64,000 bases of DNA from Kuschelorhynchus macadamiae (taxonomy: Eukaryota; Arthropoda; Insecta; Coleoptera; Curculionidae), in the NCBI GenBank assembly GCA_030620095.1, contig JAUTXW010003599.1, positions 549,555 through 613,554 of the forward strand, in the 5' to 3' direction. The position numbers and the translations under genes were made by a program. The notes beneath the pieces are model-generated. The model did not search any database and was not told the DNA's origin. It saw only the letters and a list, made by a program, of their open reading frames with translations. Shown piece by piece: positions 11,205 through 24,541 of the stretch (positions are counted from its first letter, which is position 1; every line of letters begins with the position of its first letter).

Positions 11205-12660
11205 TGTAATTTATAATAATAATAATAATAATAATAATACATTTATTATTAACCCAAAATACAATAATACAATAATTTTACAATCATTTTGCACTTATAA
11301 AGTAAACATTATTGTTGAGTTAATAAATGCTCCATGATAGATGACAGGCATCAATTCTTCCTCATGGGCAGTTTGTTGAATATTCATACATCACAAGAGC
11401 TGAGTTTATAATAAAGAGAACAAAAAAATATATATATATATTTCATAACTATTCATTATCTAGCACAAAAACATTTTAATATCGTAACAAGAACAAATAC
11501 ATACTTGTGTGGAAACAAAGCACATTCCCTAAGCAGCAATCACCTACATTGTTCATTGAATAATTTTTGCTTATAATTCTTTTTGAATTTTTGTACAGAG
11601 TCAGATACATCGCATATTCCGAGTTCCCTGCAGGTTGCAATATAATAAGAGAAGGACCGCCGAAAAATTGTCTTTCTATAGCGCGGCAGAGCTATTGAAT
11701 TTCTAAAACGCAGATTCAAATTGTGAATATCTGTTCTATATGATATTCTCTCATGTAGATAGGATGGTCGTTTAAACTTTAATAGTTTAAAGCAGAAACA
11801 AGCGAAATGTAATTCCCTTCTCCTTTCCATGTTTAGCCACTGGACACATGCAAGTTTATGAGAAATAGGGTTAGGTTTTTTAATGCCATAAAGTAGTCTG
11901 AGGCAGCAATTTTGAGCCTTTTGAATGCGTTTTTTATCAAGCGAATCCAAGCAGGGACCGTACACCCCATCACAAAAATCAAAATGTGATAACACCAAAA
12001 CTTCGCACAGTTGTTTTTTCGTCTGAAAGTTTAAGTAGTGCCTCTGTGAATAAATGAGCTTTAAAGAGAAATATGCTTTTCTTAGTATGTTGGAAATATG
12101 TTGTTTAAAACGAAGATTGTTGTCAATAGTCAGCCCGAGATTTTTGCAGCTGTCGGCAAAATTGATTTGAGAAAATCCCACTCTCAATTTTAAGTCATTT
12201 ATAATATTTGTTCTAGAATGAGGACTTCCAAAAAGTACAGCACAGGTCTTGTCTAAATTTATTTTTAATAAATGGTCTTCGGATACTTTAAGTATGTTGT
12301 TCAGATCTTGATTAATCCTCAAGGCTGCTCCTGTAGGGTCATCACCCTGAAATGACAAATAAAGTTGTGTGTCGTCAGCGTACATATGGTAATCGCAGTG
12401 CTCCAAAAAGAAATCAAAACTACAAGTATAAATTGTATATAGGAGTGGACCCAAGATACTTCCCTGTGGAACACCCTGCGACACCACAAGGCTAGAGGAC
12501 ACTTTACCATCAATCTTGACCTGTTGAATTCTGTTACTCAAAAAGCTGTGTATGAGATCAGAGGCACACCTCTCAAAGCCAATGTAATGCAAAATTGAAA
12601 TTAATATTTCATGATTTAGTAGGTCGAAGGCCTTTGAATAATCGAGCAGGACAAGCCATT
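11205..12660 (-). pseudogene. Non-LTR retrotransposon (Jockey/CR1-type), 5' truncated
   Basis: A frame open from about 12660 down to 11540 encodes the second half of a reverse transcriptase. The palm motif LLDYSKAFDLLNHE lies at the very start, followed by VPQGSILGPLLY and the catalytic YADDTQLYL. A thumb and C-terminal region then run to a natural stop. It begins abruptly at about 12661 next to a T-rich run, as expected from incomplete reverse transcription. After the stop come about 300 bases of 3' UTR ending in AATAAATG and a (TAT)n tail at 11211-11245. The element at 26766-28665 is from the same family, with matching motifs and the same tail. No stop is seen within the retained 370 or so codons. 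Confidence 0.88.
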
Positions 12661-12739
12661 ATTTTTTTTTAGTTTTTAATTTATTTATTATCATTATTAT
12701 TATTTATTTTTCATAACTAAATTTACACACTCTGTAAAA

Positions 12740-12915
12740 AACTAAAACTATCATTTATTATTGTCCTCTATAAAAAGTAGGTTTTATTCCGGGAAATGGA
12801 ATTTTACCGAATATTTAAACATTTTATTAGGACTTTTATTATGAATCACACTAAAATTTTAACAGTATATACCTATTTTATATTTAATTGTTGTGCAAAA
12901 TTTCAAATCATTAGG
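12740..12915 (-). repeat. Dispersed repeat fragment related to 7050-7170
   Basis: The phrases CATTTATTATTGTCCTCTA, GGTTTTATTCC, AATCACACTAAAA and TTGTGCAAAATTTC occur in the same order at 7065-7165. This copy has about 52 extra bases between GGTTTTATTCC and AATCACACTAAAA. It leads into PLE copy B, as a similar fragment leads into copy A. Confidence 0.6.
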
Positions 12916-13805
12916 ATAGGTGTTTTTTTTATACTAATTTTTTTTTTACATAGAAATGCCAATTTATCCCTTTATCACACTTTTTTTTGTTGTTTTTTTT
13001 TGATGATAGAGACGTCAGTAAGTATACAATTATGAACCCACAACCACCAAAATTATATTTTTAATTAAACTTCATAAACTGGGATTTCCTATCAGACCAG
13101 TAGTGTCTTCCTTTTCAGCGTTATCATATAAAATATCTAAAAAACTTATAAAAATTATTAAAACATATACATATACATAAGGGTTTTCAGCAAAATGTCA
13201 AATTAAAAACTGTTTAGATTTAGTTAATAAAATTAAAAATATTCATTTACCAAATAATACGAAACTAATATCGTTTGACGTCACTAATCTGTTTTCTAGT
13301 AGTTCTGCTAAAGACACCATCACATTCGCGGAAAATCTTTTAGACAAAAAATCAGTTAATTATGTTTAGAAACAAGAAATATTGTATTTACCTACGGAAT
13401 GTTTAGAACAAAGTAAGAGGGGGGGAGTAAATAAGGATAACCCATTATATATTATAGGTAATTAAAAAAAAGTCGTTTGCCTACTCAACCAACACTTATT
13501 CATATTTTTTTCTAAATCCTTTCGGCTTTGAAAAAAATAATTTTTTTTAACAATTTATTGAAAAATGTAATAATTCCAACAAAGATTTTGCCAACAGAAT
13601 ACAATATTCTCTAAAAGAAGGTTTAATTATGGTAAATCTATTAAGCCCCTTGTTGAAATATTTTTGGACACACTAGAAAACCAAATCAACAAACATCTTT
13701 TTTTTTTAAACATTTTATATACTGGCATAGATATGTTGATGTTGTTTTAGCATGTTTTACAGGAAGTGAACGGCAATTAAATATTTTTCTCGAATATATT
13801 AATAA

Positions 13806-16090
13806 TTCACTGGCCGACAACATTTTTCTAACACAGGGCAGCTCATTATTTTTACAATGTAAATACCCACCCTATAATAAAAAAAATATTGGGAAAGCCT
13901 TAATACGTACCATTTTTTAATAGCCTAATTAGAACCTTTTATATTGACAGGTAGTAAACAATTTTATAGTGGGGCGGCTAAAGTGGGTCCATTTTACAAC
14001 GGAAAAATTACCTAGACTGGGTTGTTTACAACATTAGACTTATAATAAACATTAATCATCATTCTTCGAATTGAGTGGTTCTCTGTGTATCGATAAGCAA
14101 GTGTATATGAAGACGAGAATATCGAGTCAAACGCTCCGAAGTTGCAAAATTTCTCCTGACAAATTTTGTTATATTTGTGGAGAATTTCTGGTAAAATCAC
14201 AAGCAAGGCCATTTTCCGAAAATATAAAAAAGCCTACTTTAAATATTTTGGTGTGTTAATTGGAGATCAAGATAAGCGGTGGGCTCCCCATGGGTGCTGT
14301 GTTAGTTGTAGTGTATCATTGGTGCAGTGGATGAAGGGAAAGAGAAAAAGTATGCCTTTTGCAGTTCCAATGGTATGGCGAGAACCCACCAATCATTCTG
14401 ACGATTGTTATTTTTGCCTGACAAAGACTGAAGGTTATTCCAAAAAGGGAAAGCACAATACAGAATATCCAAATTTGCAATCTGCCATATGACCCGTTCC
14501 TCATAATGCAAATTCGCCAGTGCGGATTGCGCCTTTAAATTGGCAAGCTATTGATTTGGGAGATAATGGAGATAACGCATCATCAGGCAGCTCAGAAGAA
14601 CAGTGCACCGATCCCACTTTTACCACAGGTCCCAGTTCCGGCGACCCACATTTGATTGTTCAAGGTGAATTAAATGATTTAGTACGTGATTTGGGGTTAT
14701 CCAAGCAACAGTCAGAACTTCTGGTCTTAAGGAATGGAACCTATTGGCCAAATAAACAAAAATTACGAATTTCAGAAAAAGAAATGCTATGTTTTCTGAA
14801 TTCTACAGTATGGAAAATTCGTTGTGCGTGTGTAGTGATATAGACAGTTTAATGCAGGAATTTGATATTGAACATTCTCCCCGTGAGTGGCGCTTATTCA
14901 TAGACTCATTTAAATATAGCTTAAAAGCTGTGTCATTGCATAATGGGAATTTAAAACCCTCTATACCAGTTGCCCATTCAGTTGCAATGAAAGAAAATTA
15001 TGAAAATATGCGCACGATTTTGGATAAAATAAACTACAATAGGTATAAATGGCAGATATGTGGCGACTTAAAAGTTATAGCGAATTTAGTGGGACTTCAC
15101 GAGGATTTACAAAATATTGCTGTTTTCTTTGTTTATGGGACAGTCGTGCATATTTAAACATTTTATTAGGACTCAGCATTATGTAACAAAAATTTGGCCA
15201 GAAAGAAGCGAATTTCAACCGGGATCTCAAAATGTTAAATTTATACCTCTTGTTGATCCCAAAAATTTCCTTTTGCCTCCTCTTCACCTTAAACTTGAGC
15301 TGATGAAAAACCTTGTGAAGGCTTTGAATAAAGATGGTGATGGATTTAAATACCTAAGATAAGTCTTTCCCCAGTTAAGTGATGCCAAATTAAAGGAAGG
15401 CATTTTTATTGGGCCACAAATCAGAAAATTGCTAGACGATGTCAATTTTACGGAAAAGCTTACCAGGCAGGAACTCAGAACATGGAGTTCATTTGTTAAT
15501 ATAGTAAGAGGATTTTTAGGCAACAATATAGATGAAAATTATGAACAATTAGTTAATGCACTCTTAGATGCCTATAAAGCGCTTGGTGCCAGAATGTCAT
15601 TAAAAATTTACATCCTCCATTCCCATCTGTCATTTTTTCCTAAAAATTTGGGAGCTGTAAGTGACGAGCAGGGTGAAAGGTTTCACCAAGATATCAGAAC
15701 AATAGAAATTCGGTACCAAGGACGATGGGATCCAGCCATGATGGGTGACTACTGTTGGTTTTTGAAGAGAGCAGATAGGACAAACAGAAAAATAAACACT
15801 AATTTTTAAGTTAATATTTTTCTCGTTTGCTTTTCTCTTAGATGTATGGTATGTTTAATAGGCGAAAACTGTAAACATAGTCAATAAACAAGGTTAAGAA
15901 TTTTCTGAAATAATTTTTTCTATAGATATTAAGTATCGTAACATTCCATATGGTTCTACAACTCTAATAAGAAAATCCTACGTGCTACAACTTTCTATTT
16001 GTCATTTTCGTATTTGGATAGGTCCATTCTATTAGATTATGCTATTCTGATTTGTGTTAGAACAAAAAAAAATTTTTTGCCGGCCAGTGT
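13806..16090 (+). mobile_element. DNA transposon of uncertain superfamily nested in PLE copy B
   Basis: The element starts at about 13806 with TTCACTGGCCGACAAC and ends at about 16088 with GCCGGCCAGTG, forming an imperfect inverted repeat around CACTGGCCGRCAA. Comparison with copy A (ATTAATAACCTTC at about 10360) shows the pre-insertion site, and the flanks fit a 3-bp TAA duplication. The outer two bases of the inverted repeat do not match exactly. It carries the broken protein gene at 14050-15809. CACTG ends suggest the CACTA/Chapaev-like groups, but I could not see a DDE core to confirm that. Confidence 0.7.
14050..15809 (+). pseudogene. Transposon-encoded zinc-finger protein, frameshifted
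   Basis: The broken protein reads in order: a cysteine-rich N-terminus (KFCYICGEF, then IGDQDKRWAPHGCCVSC, then VWREPTNHSDDCYFC), which looks like a treble of CxxC/HxC zinc-binding pairs; a linker; YKWQICGDLKVIANLVGLH; then ERFHQDIRTIEIRYQGRW and MMGDYCWFLKR near the C-terminus. I recognise this as a family found in many copies in arthropod and cnidarian genomes, consistent with a transposon product, but do not know its enzyme class. Breaks include a frameshift near 14225, one near 14815, a 17-base insertion near 15148 and a TAA at about 15360. The histidine and acidic residues of ERFHQD and GDLK are retained. Its position between inverted ends supports its being the element's own gene. Confidence 0.75.
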
Positions 16091-16092
16091 AA

Positions 16093-16127
16093 CCTTCGTC
16101 CTAATATATTTTATATTAGGACGAAGG
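16093..16127. repeat. Perfect palindrome, 16-bp arms, 3-base spacer
   Basis: CCTTCGTCCTAATATA, then TTT, then its exact reverse complement. In copy A the corresponding site reads CCTTCATCCTAATAAAATTT with no second arm, so the palindrome is a derived change in copy B, directly beside the nested transposon's right end. Confidence 0.9.
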
Positions 16128-16981
16128 ACAATTGAACTAGAATCTAACAACGGTATACATTTTCTAGATTTAACCATTAGAAGATTAAATAGTAAACAGG
16201 ATACTTCTGTGTATCATAAAGCTTCACATACGGATCCTACTATACACAATTTCTCTTGTTATCCAATTCAACATAAACTAGCCCCTTCTCAAAGAATGAT
16301 TCATAGACTAATCCCCCTACCTCTAAGTAAAACTAATTTCCAGACGGAGTTAAAAATATTTAGATATTTACCTATTAGTTAAAATTACCTATATAGGATA
16401 TAACTGTGTAACAAATATACCAACAAAATTGTGGAGATAGTAACAAGACGTATATAGATCAAACAGACACATATTTTGGTAAAAGAATATACATGTTTCA
16501 AGGGCAAAAACGCATTATTTATTTATAACTTATTCAAATCTCTTAATAGAGATCGGTCGTACTTCTGATAAAAATTTTTAAATTTTACACAAAGAAAATA
16601 ATGACATAAATTGAATATAATGGAGTATCTGAAATAAATAAGCTCAAATGTTCAAAGTGTTTATTAAACGATCAGATAGATCTAATCAATTCACCTCTGT
16701 TAAATATATTTTAATAATTGTAGGGAGTTTAAAGTTTACTGCTCGTACTTAAAAATTACCAGATTTTTCATATTTTTAAAATTTCTGAATCCTTGTATTA
16801 CACCTAGTTATATAAATATTCCTTAAGTCTTAAACATGTTACGTGTTGTTAACAAATTTAATATAGTTGAAGTGTTAGATAAAACTTTTGTTTTTACATT
16901 TTACGTAAACAAAATAAATACCCAGCTGAATGCAATAAATAATTTATTAACACAGAAATAAATAAATTACATATTAAACTA

Positions 16982-17856
16982 TTACTGGAAACTCTGGATA
17001 TAAGTAGAGCTGAATGGAGTATTCACTATGGAGGTGTAGGCTGAGGAAGGTACTGGAACAGCTGCGATAGGAGCAAAAGCCTGGTAATCCACAATTCGAG
17101 CAAACTGTGGTGCTTCTTGGAGGTTAGCAAATGCGGGTATAGCTTGAATGGGGATCAGTCGTGGTTGTTCAGGTTGAGCTACCAACTTGGCAGAGGCAAC
17201 AGGAGACGGAGCGTAGGCCAAGTTTTGACCTTGAGGCACGACGACGTAGATTACCGCTGGTTTTTCTTGTTTCTCTTCGGCAGCATTGGTGAGTTTTTGA
17301 TTAGTTGGTGCCACGCGGAAGTTCTCAGCCTAAGAACGAACAAGGGGTGTTGTCAGGAAATATCACCATTGATTTAAGGCAAAATAAGTTATTTTAGAAT
17401 ATGGTTTATGTTATATATTAATAGTTTGATTGTTCTTACTTGTGGTTCTAAAGTTGTCATTTCAACAGTTTCAGTCGTTGTGGGCAGTTCAGTGGTGGTA
17501 GGTTCAGCCTCTGGAGGTCCGTATTCTTGTAGAGGAGGGCCGTATGAAGCTGCAGGAGTAGGTGGAAGCTGTTGTCTTTGGGATCTACATATCGAAACAT
17601 TAAATAAAATAATATTTCTGCTTTAATTTCCTTATGATTTATGACACAAATTGATATATGTTTGACTCATTGTCGAAATTATTTGAAATATTAGATTCTA
17701 TTACCTCAAAGGCAAGTTGAAGGCTGGTCCTGCAGGTCTGAAACCTCTCGCTGGGTAGGGTGGTTGTTGTGCTTGCTGACGTGCTAAGAAACCTCCATTT
17801 CTTGGAGGTTCAGCAGAAACTACTGCGACGATTACGAGAATGACAGCAATGAAGTA
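16982..17856 (-). CDS. Secreted proline/alanine-rich protein (cuticular-type), three exons seen, start exon not found
   Basis: On the minus strand three exons join in frame: 17856-17705, 17584-17440 and 17329-16982 (stop). Splice sites are all GT-AG: donors GTAATA and GTAAGA, acceptors ATTAG, TGTAG and CTTAG. Exon phases agree (an AG/A arginine codon across the first junction, phase 0 across the second). The visible product is 214 residues with no stop. The first visible exon opens with YFIAVILVIVAVVSA, a hydrophobic signal-peptide core lacking only its first residues, normally MK, on an upstream exon that I could not locate. The mature part is rich in P, A, Q and T: YGPP repeats, a TTTE-rich stretch, then AVIYVVVPQGQ and an AP/VP-rich tail. 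Such proteins are typically exported to cuticle or other extracellular matrix; the family assignment is tentative. AATAAA signals lie just past the stop. Confidence 0.75.
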
Positions 17857-17869
17857 CTAATAAAATATA

Positions 17870-20335
17870 TAGAAATGTAATAATAATTAAGACAATTTAT
17901 ATTATGAGAATTTAATTAGAAAGCAAATTCTGGTCAAATCAAATAATAGGATATAGTGTTTTGTATATTACGATGAACTCCGTCAGAGTCCTAACGGTTC
18001 CGGGTTGTGAGAAAGTTGACTACAGTATTAACTGTTGGATTAGGAAGAAGCAAAAGTGCTTTAAAAAAAATCAAAAAATACTTTAATACAATGTTGAGTT
18101 GGAAAATAACATTATAAAAAAATCATAATACGGAGTGAATATACAATGTGTTTTGACATGTAGTCAAATCGTTTAGATTTTTCATCTTTTCAAAGTCCGT
18201 TGTTTCTTGGTTTTTATATCAACGTTTTAAAAATAAATTATGTTAAAAAAAATATATAAAATCTTTTAGATAAGCCGAATATAAAATACAATACACATCC
18301 TACTTATTATTTATTATATTAAAAATATAAGACACCCTGCATTTACTTATTGCAAGTTTCTATTGTCCTTAGTACAAATCTATGTCAAAAAGTAATTCTA
18401 AAAACGACATCAATAATTACATTAACTAAGTTTTTGGATTTAACAATTATAAAAGTGCATTTAAATTTAAAGAAACTGATTGTCATGCCGGTATTTTAGA
18501 CCAAAATAATCAAAAGCGTTTTTAAAAACAAGTTTCAACGAAATTTAAAAAGTGTAACTTGAATTCGTGGGTTATGGGACTGCTGGAAAATTTCTCGTTT
18601 CATAATTGACAATCATATATTCTTTTATCTAAAAAATATATTGTTCAATTCCCTGTTGCATTATTAAACTATTGGCATTTAATTAGAAATTTTAGTTAAT
18701 TGATCTATCAATTAGTTGACTCTACCAGTTAATTGATTTGTACGATTCATTGCTTCACTCTATAGTTCTCAGATTTATGACATTACTGTAACATAATATA
18801 CCAAATATTACTAACAAAATGTACAATAATTGGAAAAAAAATATTGAAAAATAATAGCTAAATATGAAATCTATCTGGATATAGCATTATGTTTTTGTTT
18901 TATATTAAAAACAACAATATAAAACATAGATTAAGAACTATTTAAGTGTGATTTTTTTTTGATGGAAAGCAAAATTTGAAAAAAAATGTAATAGTATCAC
19001 AATAAAACCAGTGCAAATTACTAAAGAAGCAAAACATGCGACTGCTTAAAACTATTAATATAGGAAAAGAGCCTACAAAACATTAAAATAAGCCACACTA
19101 CTACAAAACTCGGTGTGAAATATATGCTTGAACTTACAAAATTTGAGTAGTGTCCGTATAATTTAATATCCTTTTCGATCCTTATCTATTTTTACCGCGC
19201 ATAGAGCATTTGAGGAGATATTTGCGAATTTCTAAATAAATGTCGGATGGGATGTTGTTCGTGTTGAAAAAGTGACAATTTTCTTAAAAATGTCAACTGT
19301 CCAATTGTTTTTATCCTAGCAGTTACCGGATAGGCAGGTACGAAGGCTTAAAACCAAGCGCTGATCGTCAACTAATTGTTTATATTGGAGACACTCTGTA
19401 ATATTTGTAATCTGATATTTTTTGATTACTTCAAGCAATTTAAATAAACTTTTTTTTTGTTTTAAAGGTACATTATTAGGCTTTATTCTTGGGCAGAATT
19501 TTGGCATAATATACAATTAATGTCAATATACAGGGTGATTCAAACACACGTAATTTTTACCCAAAATTTAACTAGAAATCTGAGTTAAACAGCAAATCCC
19601 AAAATTATGCTTATCATGTCATATTTTGCTTTAAAACGTGCTTAAATATGCGTAAGCTATTCCACTATTACATTTTTAAGATTGCAGGATAGTGGATAAA
19701 TTCATATTGCCTTTTTAAAGGGATAAACGGCTATCCTAATAATAAAATTTTAATAGAATTGTCTTAAAAATAGAAGCCAATGAAGTTACTGCTATCTTCA
19801 AATGAAAATGTTTCAAAAAACTAATAATTTTCTCCTTTCTCTAGGTGACAGCTATTAAACATAATTACGATTTATTTGATGGAATTGAAAATTTAGCAAA
19901 ATCTGCATGTCAAAATAAAGCAATGACGTAAGCAACTCAAAAATGGATAAATTTATTGTTCGGTTCCCCACCAAGTAATTTTTCTAATCTTCAAAAAATA
20001 ATTGAATTAATTTTTGTTATATAATGTAACATTTAGAGATCGTATTGAGATAGATTGACTGTTACTGTGTTAATTGTATAAAAGCTTTGCTTTCGAGTCA
20101 AATTACCATCGATACAGTGTTAAAAAATGTTTATTTTCAGTACATATCAATGATCCAGAGTCAAAACATCTGAGAAACTCTCCGCTTCTGAAGATAAAAT
20201 TACAGATCAACCCACTTCACATCAATTAAACTTTATAATTAGTGGTCTAGAATTAACATAACATGATTAATTTTAATTTAATTTAATTCCCTCGTAAGTG
20301 AGAAGTATTATAATTAATGAAAAACATGTTCTGGT
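17870..20335. other. Upstream flank of the secreted-protein gene, no second gene seen
   Basis: AT-rich sequence in which I looked for the missing start exon (an ATG shortly before a GT donor on the minus strand) without a convincing hit. A TACAGGGTGATTCAAAC phrase at about 19526 resembles a mariner-type end, and ACACCCTGC near 18333 is similar, but no paired element is evident. Confidence 0.4.
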
Positions 20336-20339
20336 GTGT

Positions 20340-20600
20340 GACATAGGTTAAATACAATTTATCAGATTGACTTCGAATTCTGATCAAAAACCAAGGGTCA
20401 TATTGGAATGGAATGTTAAAAAAAAACATTATTAATAATCTGCTGATTACACTCAACTCAAGTTTTGCAAAAAAATGAAGTTTATTAAAGGATAAACTGG
20501 TAAAATTTTTGTGCGAATCCAAATAGCAAAAATTATTTAAATTGGGTAAAATTTCCTGGAATAAAACTTTCTTTTTATGGAGGAACGAAATAAATACATT
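20340..20600 (-). repeat. Dispersed repeat family R1, fragment
   Basis: Inverted R1 phrases are present: CAGATTGACTTCGAATTCTG, CTGGTAAAATTTTTGTGCGAA and GGGTAAAATTTCC followed by ATAAAACTTTC. This copy helps define the unit because it shows the TTTATTCC.GGAAATTTTACC join. Confidence 0.6.
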
Positions 20601-20659
20601 AATGTATTTTTATATACTATTCAAATACAATTATAAGAAATAAATAATAATAATAATAC

Positions 20660-21090
20660 TCACTAAAAGTATCAACCCAGTTTTATTTATTGATAAGAAG
20701 AATCATTCAACCTACGTTATAGATATAGCTGTCTTACTGAATGACAACCTGACGAAAACGTAAATATCAGGACTTAGTCCACGAATTCAAAGCCATGCAT
20801 AAACTAAGAAAAGATAGAAGTACTTCCATTCATAATATCAACCAATAGCCTTGTTGAAAAGAGATCTTGGGGCAACTTGGAAAATATTGGTGATGACAAA
20901 AGGATAATAGCAATTTTGCAAAAGGCTGCTATTCTCGACGGTTTTAGTGAAACAACCGATATAATTGTAAAAAAACAATATAAAAATAAATTGAAAACAC
21001 ATGGAAAAAATCGGTAAATTGGCTTTTATCCAAAAGTACAGAGAGAATGCCACTACACACAGATAATACATAATATAATATAAAACCATA
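20660..21090 (+). pseudogene. Probable non-LTR retrotransposon C-terminal remnant
   Basis: Decayed frames read FIDKKNHSTYVIDIAVLLND, then KYQDLVHEFKAM-like sequence, then IIAILQKAAILDG. I associate the order YVIDIAVP.N, KYQDLA.E and LQKAAIL with the C-terminal region of a group of arthropod retrotransposons. No palm motif is left. The call rests on phrase recognition only. Confidence 0.4.
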
Positions 21091-21099
21091 CAAAGTTGT

Positions 21100-22425
21100 T
21101 TGGTAATTTCTAAAAAAAAAATGAAATAAATTATATTTTATAGAATTTGTATGAAGTTGTTACCAAATAATTATATCCATATATATCCTCTTTATGGAAT
21201 TTACTGGAATTCTGTACGAGAGATGTTCTGGGTAAATGCCAACTTATCTATTTTACTTTTTGGTTTTAAATTCCAAAATATGCAAACCTATATACTTAAA
21301 CACAAATTACATAACTTACTTTACCAAATTCGTGTCATGACAGTAAAAAAACAAAAAAGCTGGGTTCAGTGTTCTGTAAAAATTAAATTTCAATAAAAAA
21401 CATTTTAAATTTCAAATGGAAACGTACGTCAATTACGTCATACATGGCCCATTTATCAGCATCAACTGGTGCGTGTTTTTTCGACATTGTCACAAAATGT
21501 TTCTGGTGCGTTGCACCGTTTCACTTTCGATTTATTTAAGCCCCTGTTAAATGGTTCTTATGTACGTACCTTCATTTTTTTTTGTTCTAGGATGAGGTCT
21601 TTGTAGGAACTCGCCGATATCAAACCAAAAACTGATAACGATCGACGTATCTTGGCGTATTTATATTTAACAATTTGACATAAGAGGACGTGATATGCCT
21701 TAAACAACTTAATTAATGCGCGGAGTTCTTTATTTATTCTTCGTGTACGTACCTGGTTTAGACCGGATGAACAAAAGCATATCTATTTGTTTTGTAAATT
21801 GATGAGAATGAAGTGAAAAGTTGGGACTAGCTCAAAAACTAACTGTCCAATTAACTTCTAATTTTGTAAAGAATAATCCAAAAGGAGAGTAAAAATGCTT
21901 TATATCTTTTTATCTCGCTTGTTATAAGACATAAAGGAAAATAATAAACATAAAAGTGATTTGTAGTTTTATAAAGCATTTTATTTCCGACAAAACAATT
22001 CACAAATTTTTCTAATTGTAAACCGATTTTCTTAATTTTTTTTCTGGTAGATAGGCAATTTATTTTTTAGAGTTAAAAGCAGGGTAACTAATGCCTCAAA
22101 TCTGTCTTGTACGGGGTGGGACAAAAGTTTAAGTATATCAAAATTTGATAGAGTTTAAGTAAGCAAATCCCAGTTAAAGAAAGCTTTTATTTTTATAGTG
22201 CCTCAGTTAGGGGTTTATCTATAGTAATTATTTGCACAGGTATTTCGCCATGCAGTTCCAGGTATTAACGAAATTATACAAGTTGTGGTATAAAGTGCAA
22301 GGATTTATCAATTATCTCTAAAAATGCTTGAGCTATTGTAACAACTATTGCTGTATAGGGATAATGTTATAAGTTAAATTCAAAAAACATTTCAGTCATG
22401 TTGCCACATTTCGAAATGTTTCTCT
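21100..22425. other. AT-rich DNA, nothing firm
   Basis: A short stretch around 21880-21960 (AGTAAAAATGCTTTAT) recurs near 29165-29190, so a minor repeat may be present. No gene is supported. Confidence 0.35.
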
Positions 22426-22589
22426 ATTATTTATAAAGAACACTCCCTTACTTACCGGTCCAATATACGTATAATCTTCAACACACACAGGAATGTTTGC
22501 GATCGCCAAAGGACATTATTCCTATATGCAATTCCTTGATCCTGTGGTGATGTCTATATTGGAGAAACTGGACGATCCATATCGACTAA

Positions 22590-24120
<1,531 letters not shown>

Positions 24121-24399
24121 CAAGAAATGATGTCACTAGGCTTAAGGAACATGAACGATGCATTAGAAAGAATTAAATTGTAGAATCTGCTGTATCTGAA
24201 CACCAATATCCTACTGGACATGTCATTAATGTAAACGAAACCAAAGTACTTGCATCGGTTCGGGATTCTATAAACCCAAAATTAGAGAATCCATTGAAAT
24301 TTATAAGCACCCTATTAATTTTAGTAGAGATACGGGCTTCAACCTACAGCATTCGTGGAAACTCATCGTTATACCGAGTCACGCTTCCGATCTCGTGAA

Positions 24400-24431
24400 G
24401 TGAAGATGCCTCGTGCAATCGAAGGCGAAAC
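24400..24431 (+). ncRNA. Hammerhead-ribozyme-like core at PLE copy E end
   Basis: The order is GTGAAGA (one change from CUGANGA), a stem II of GCCTCG and CG(A)AGGC around TGCAAT with one bulged A, then GAAAC. It sits just after the stop of the PLE endonuclease at about 24390 and shares the following GTCGGAAAGTGATTCC-type sequence with the copies at 2380 and 6840. The first conserved C is replaced by G, so activity may be lost. Confidence 0.5.
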
Positions 24432-24541
24432 GTCGGAAAGTGATTCCATTTTGACACGGTCTAATACCAAAAACCATGATTTCTTAATCGTTTTTTTTTT
24501 GGTGTTTTTATTTAATTGATATTTATAAATTTCTTCGAATA

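Larger units (their letters stand above)
12960..16720 (+). pseudogene. Penelope-like element copy B, split by a DNA transposon
   Basis: Two parts belong together. The first, 12960-13805, carries early RT sequence (LISFDVTNLF at about 13265) and ends in ACFTGSERQLNIFLEYIN. The second, 16091-16720, continues with HFLDLTIRRLNSK, then a decayed endonuclease (KTYIDQTDTYFGKRI, a GIY-YIG-type remnant) and CLLNDQIDLINSPLL, which parallels the end of copy C at 49400-49455. The break at 13805/16091 is the insertion described at 13806-16090; copy A shows the uninterrupted site. Several stops and frameshifts make it non-functional. Confidence 0.8.

Noticed and set aside
20733..20757. CCTGACGAAAACG...TCAGG resembling a ribozyme core
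   Set aside because: There is no stem II between the boxes, and the sequence fits the retrotransposon C-terminal remnant reading frame.
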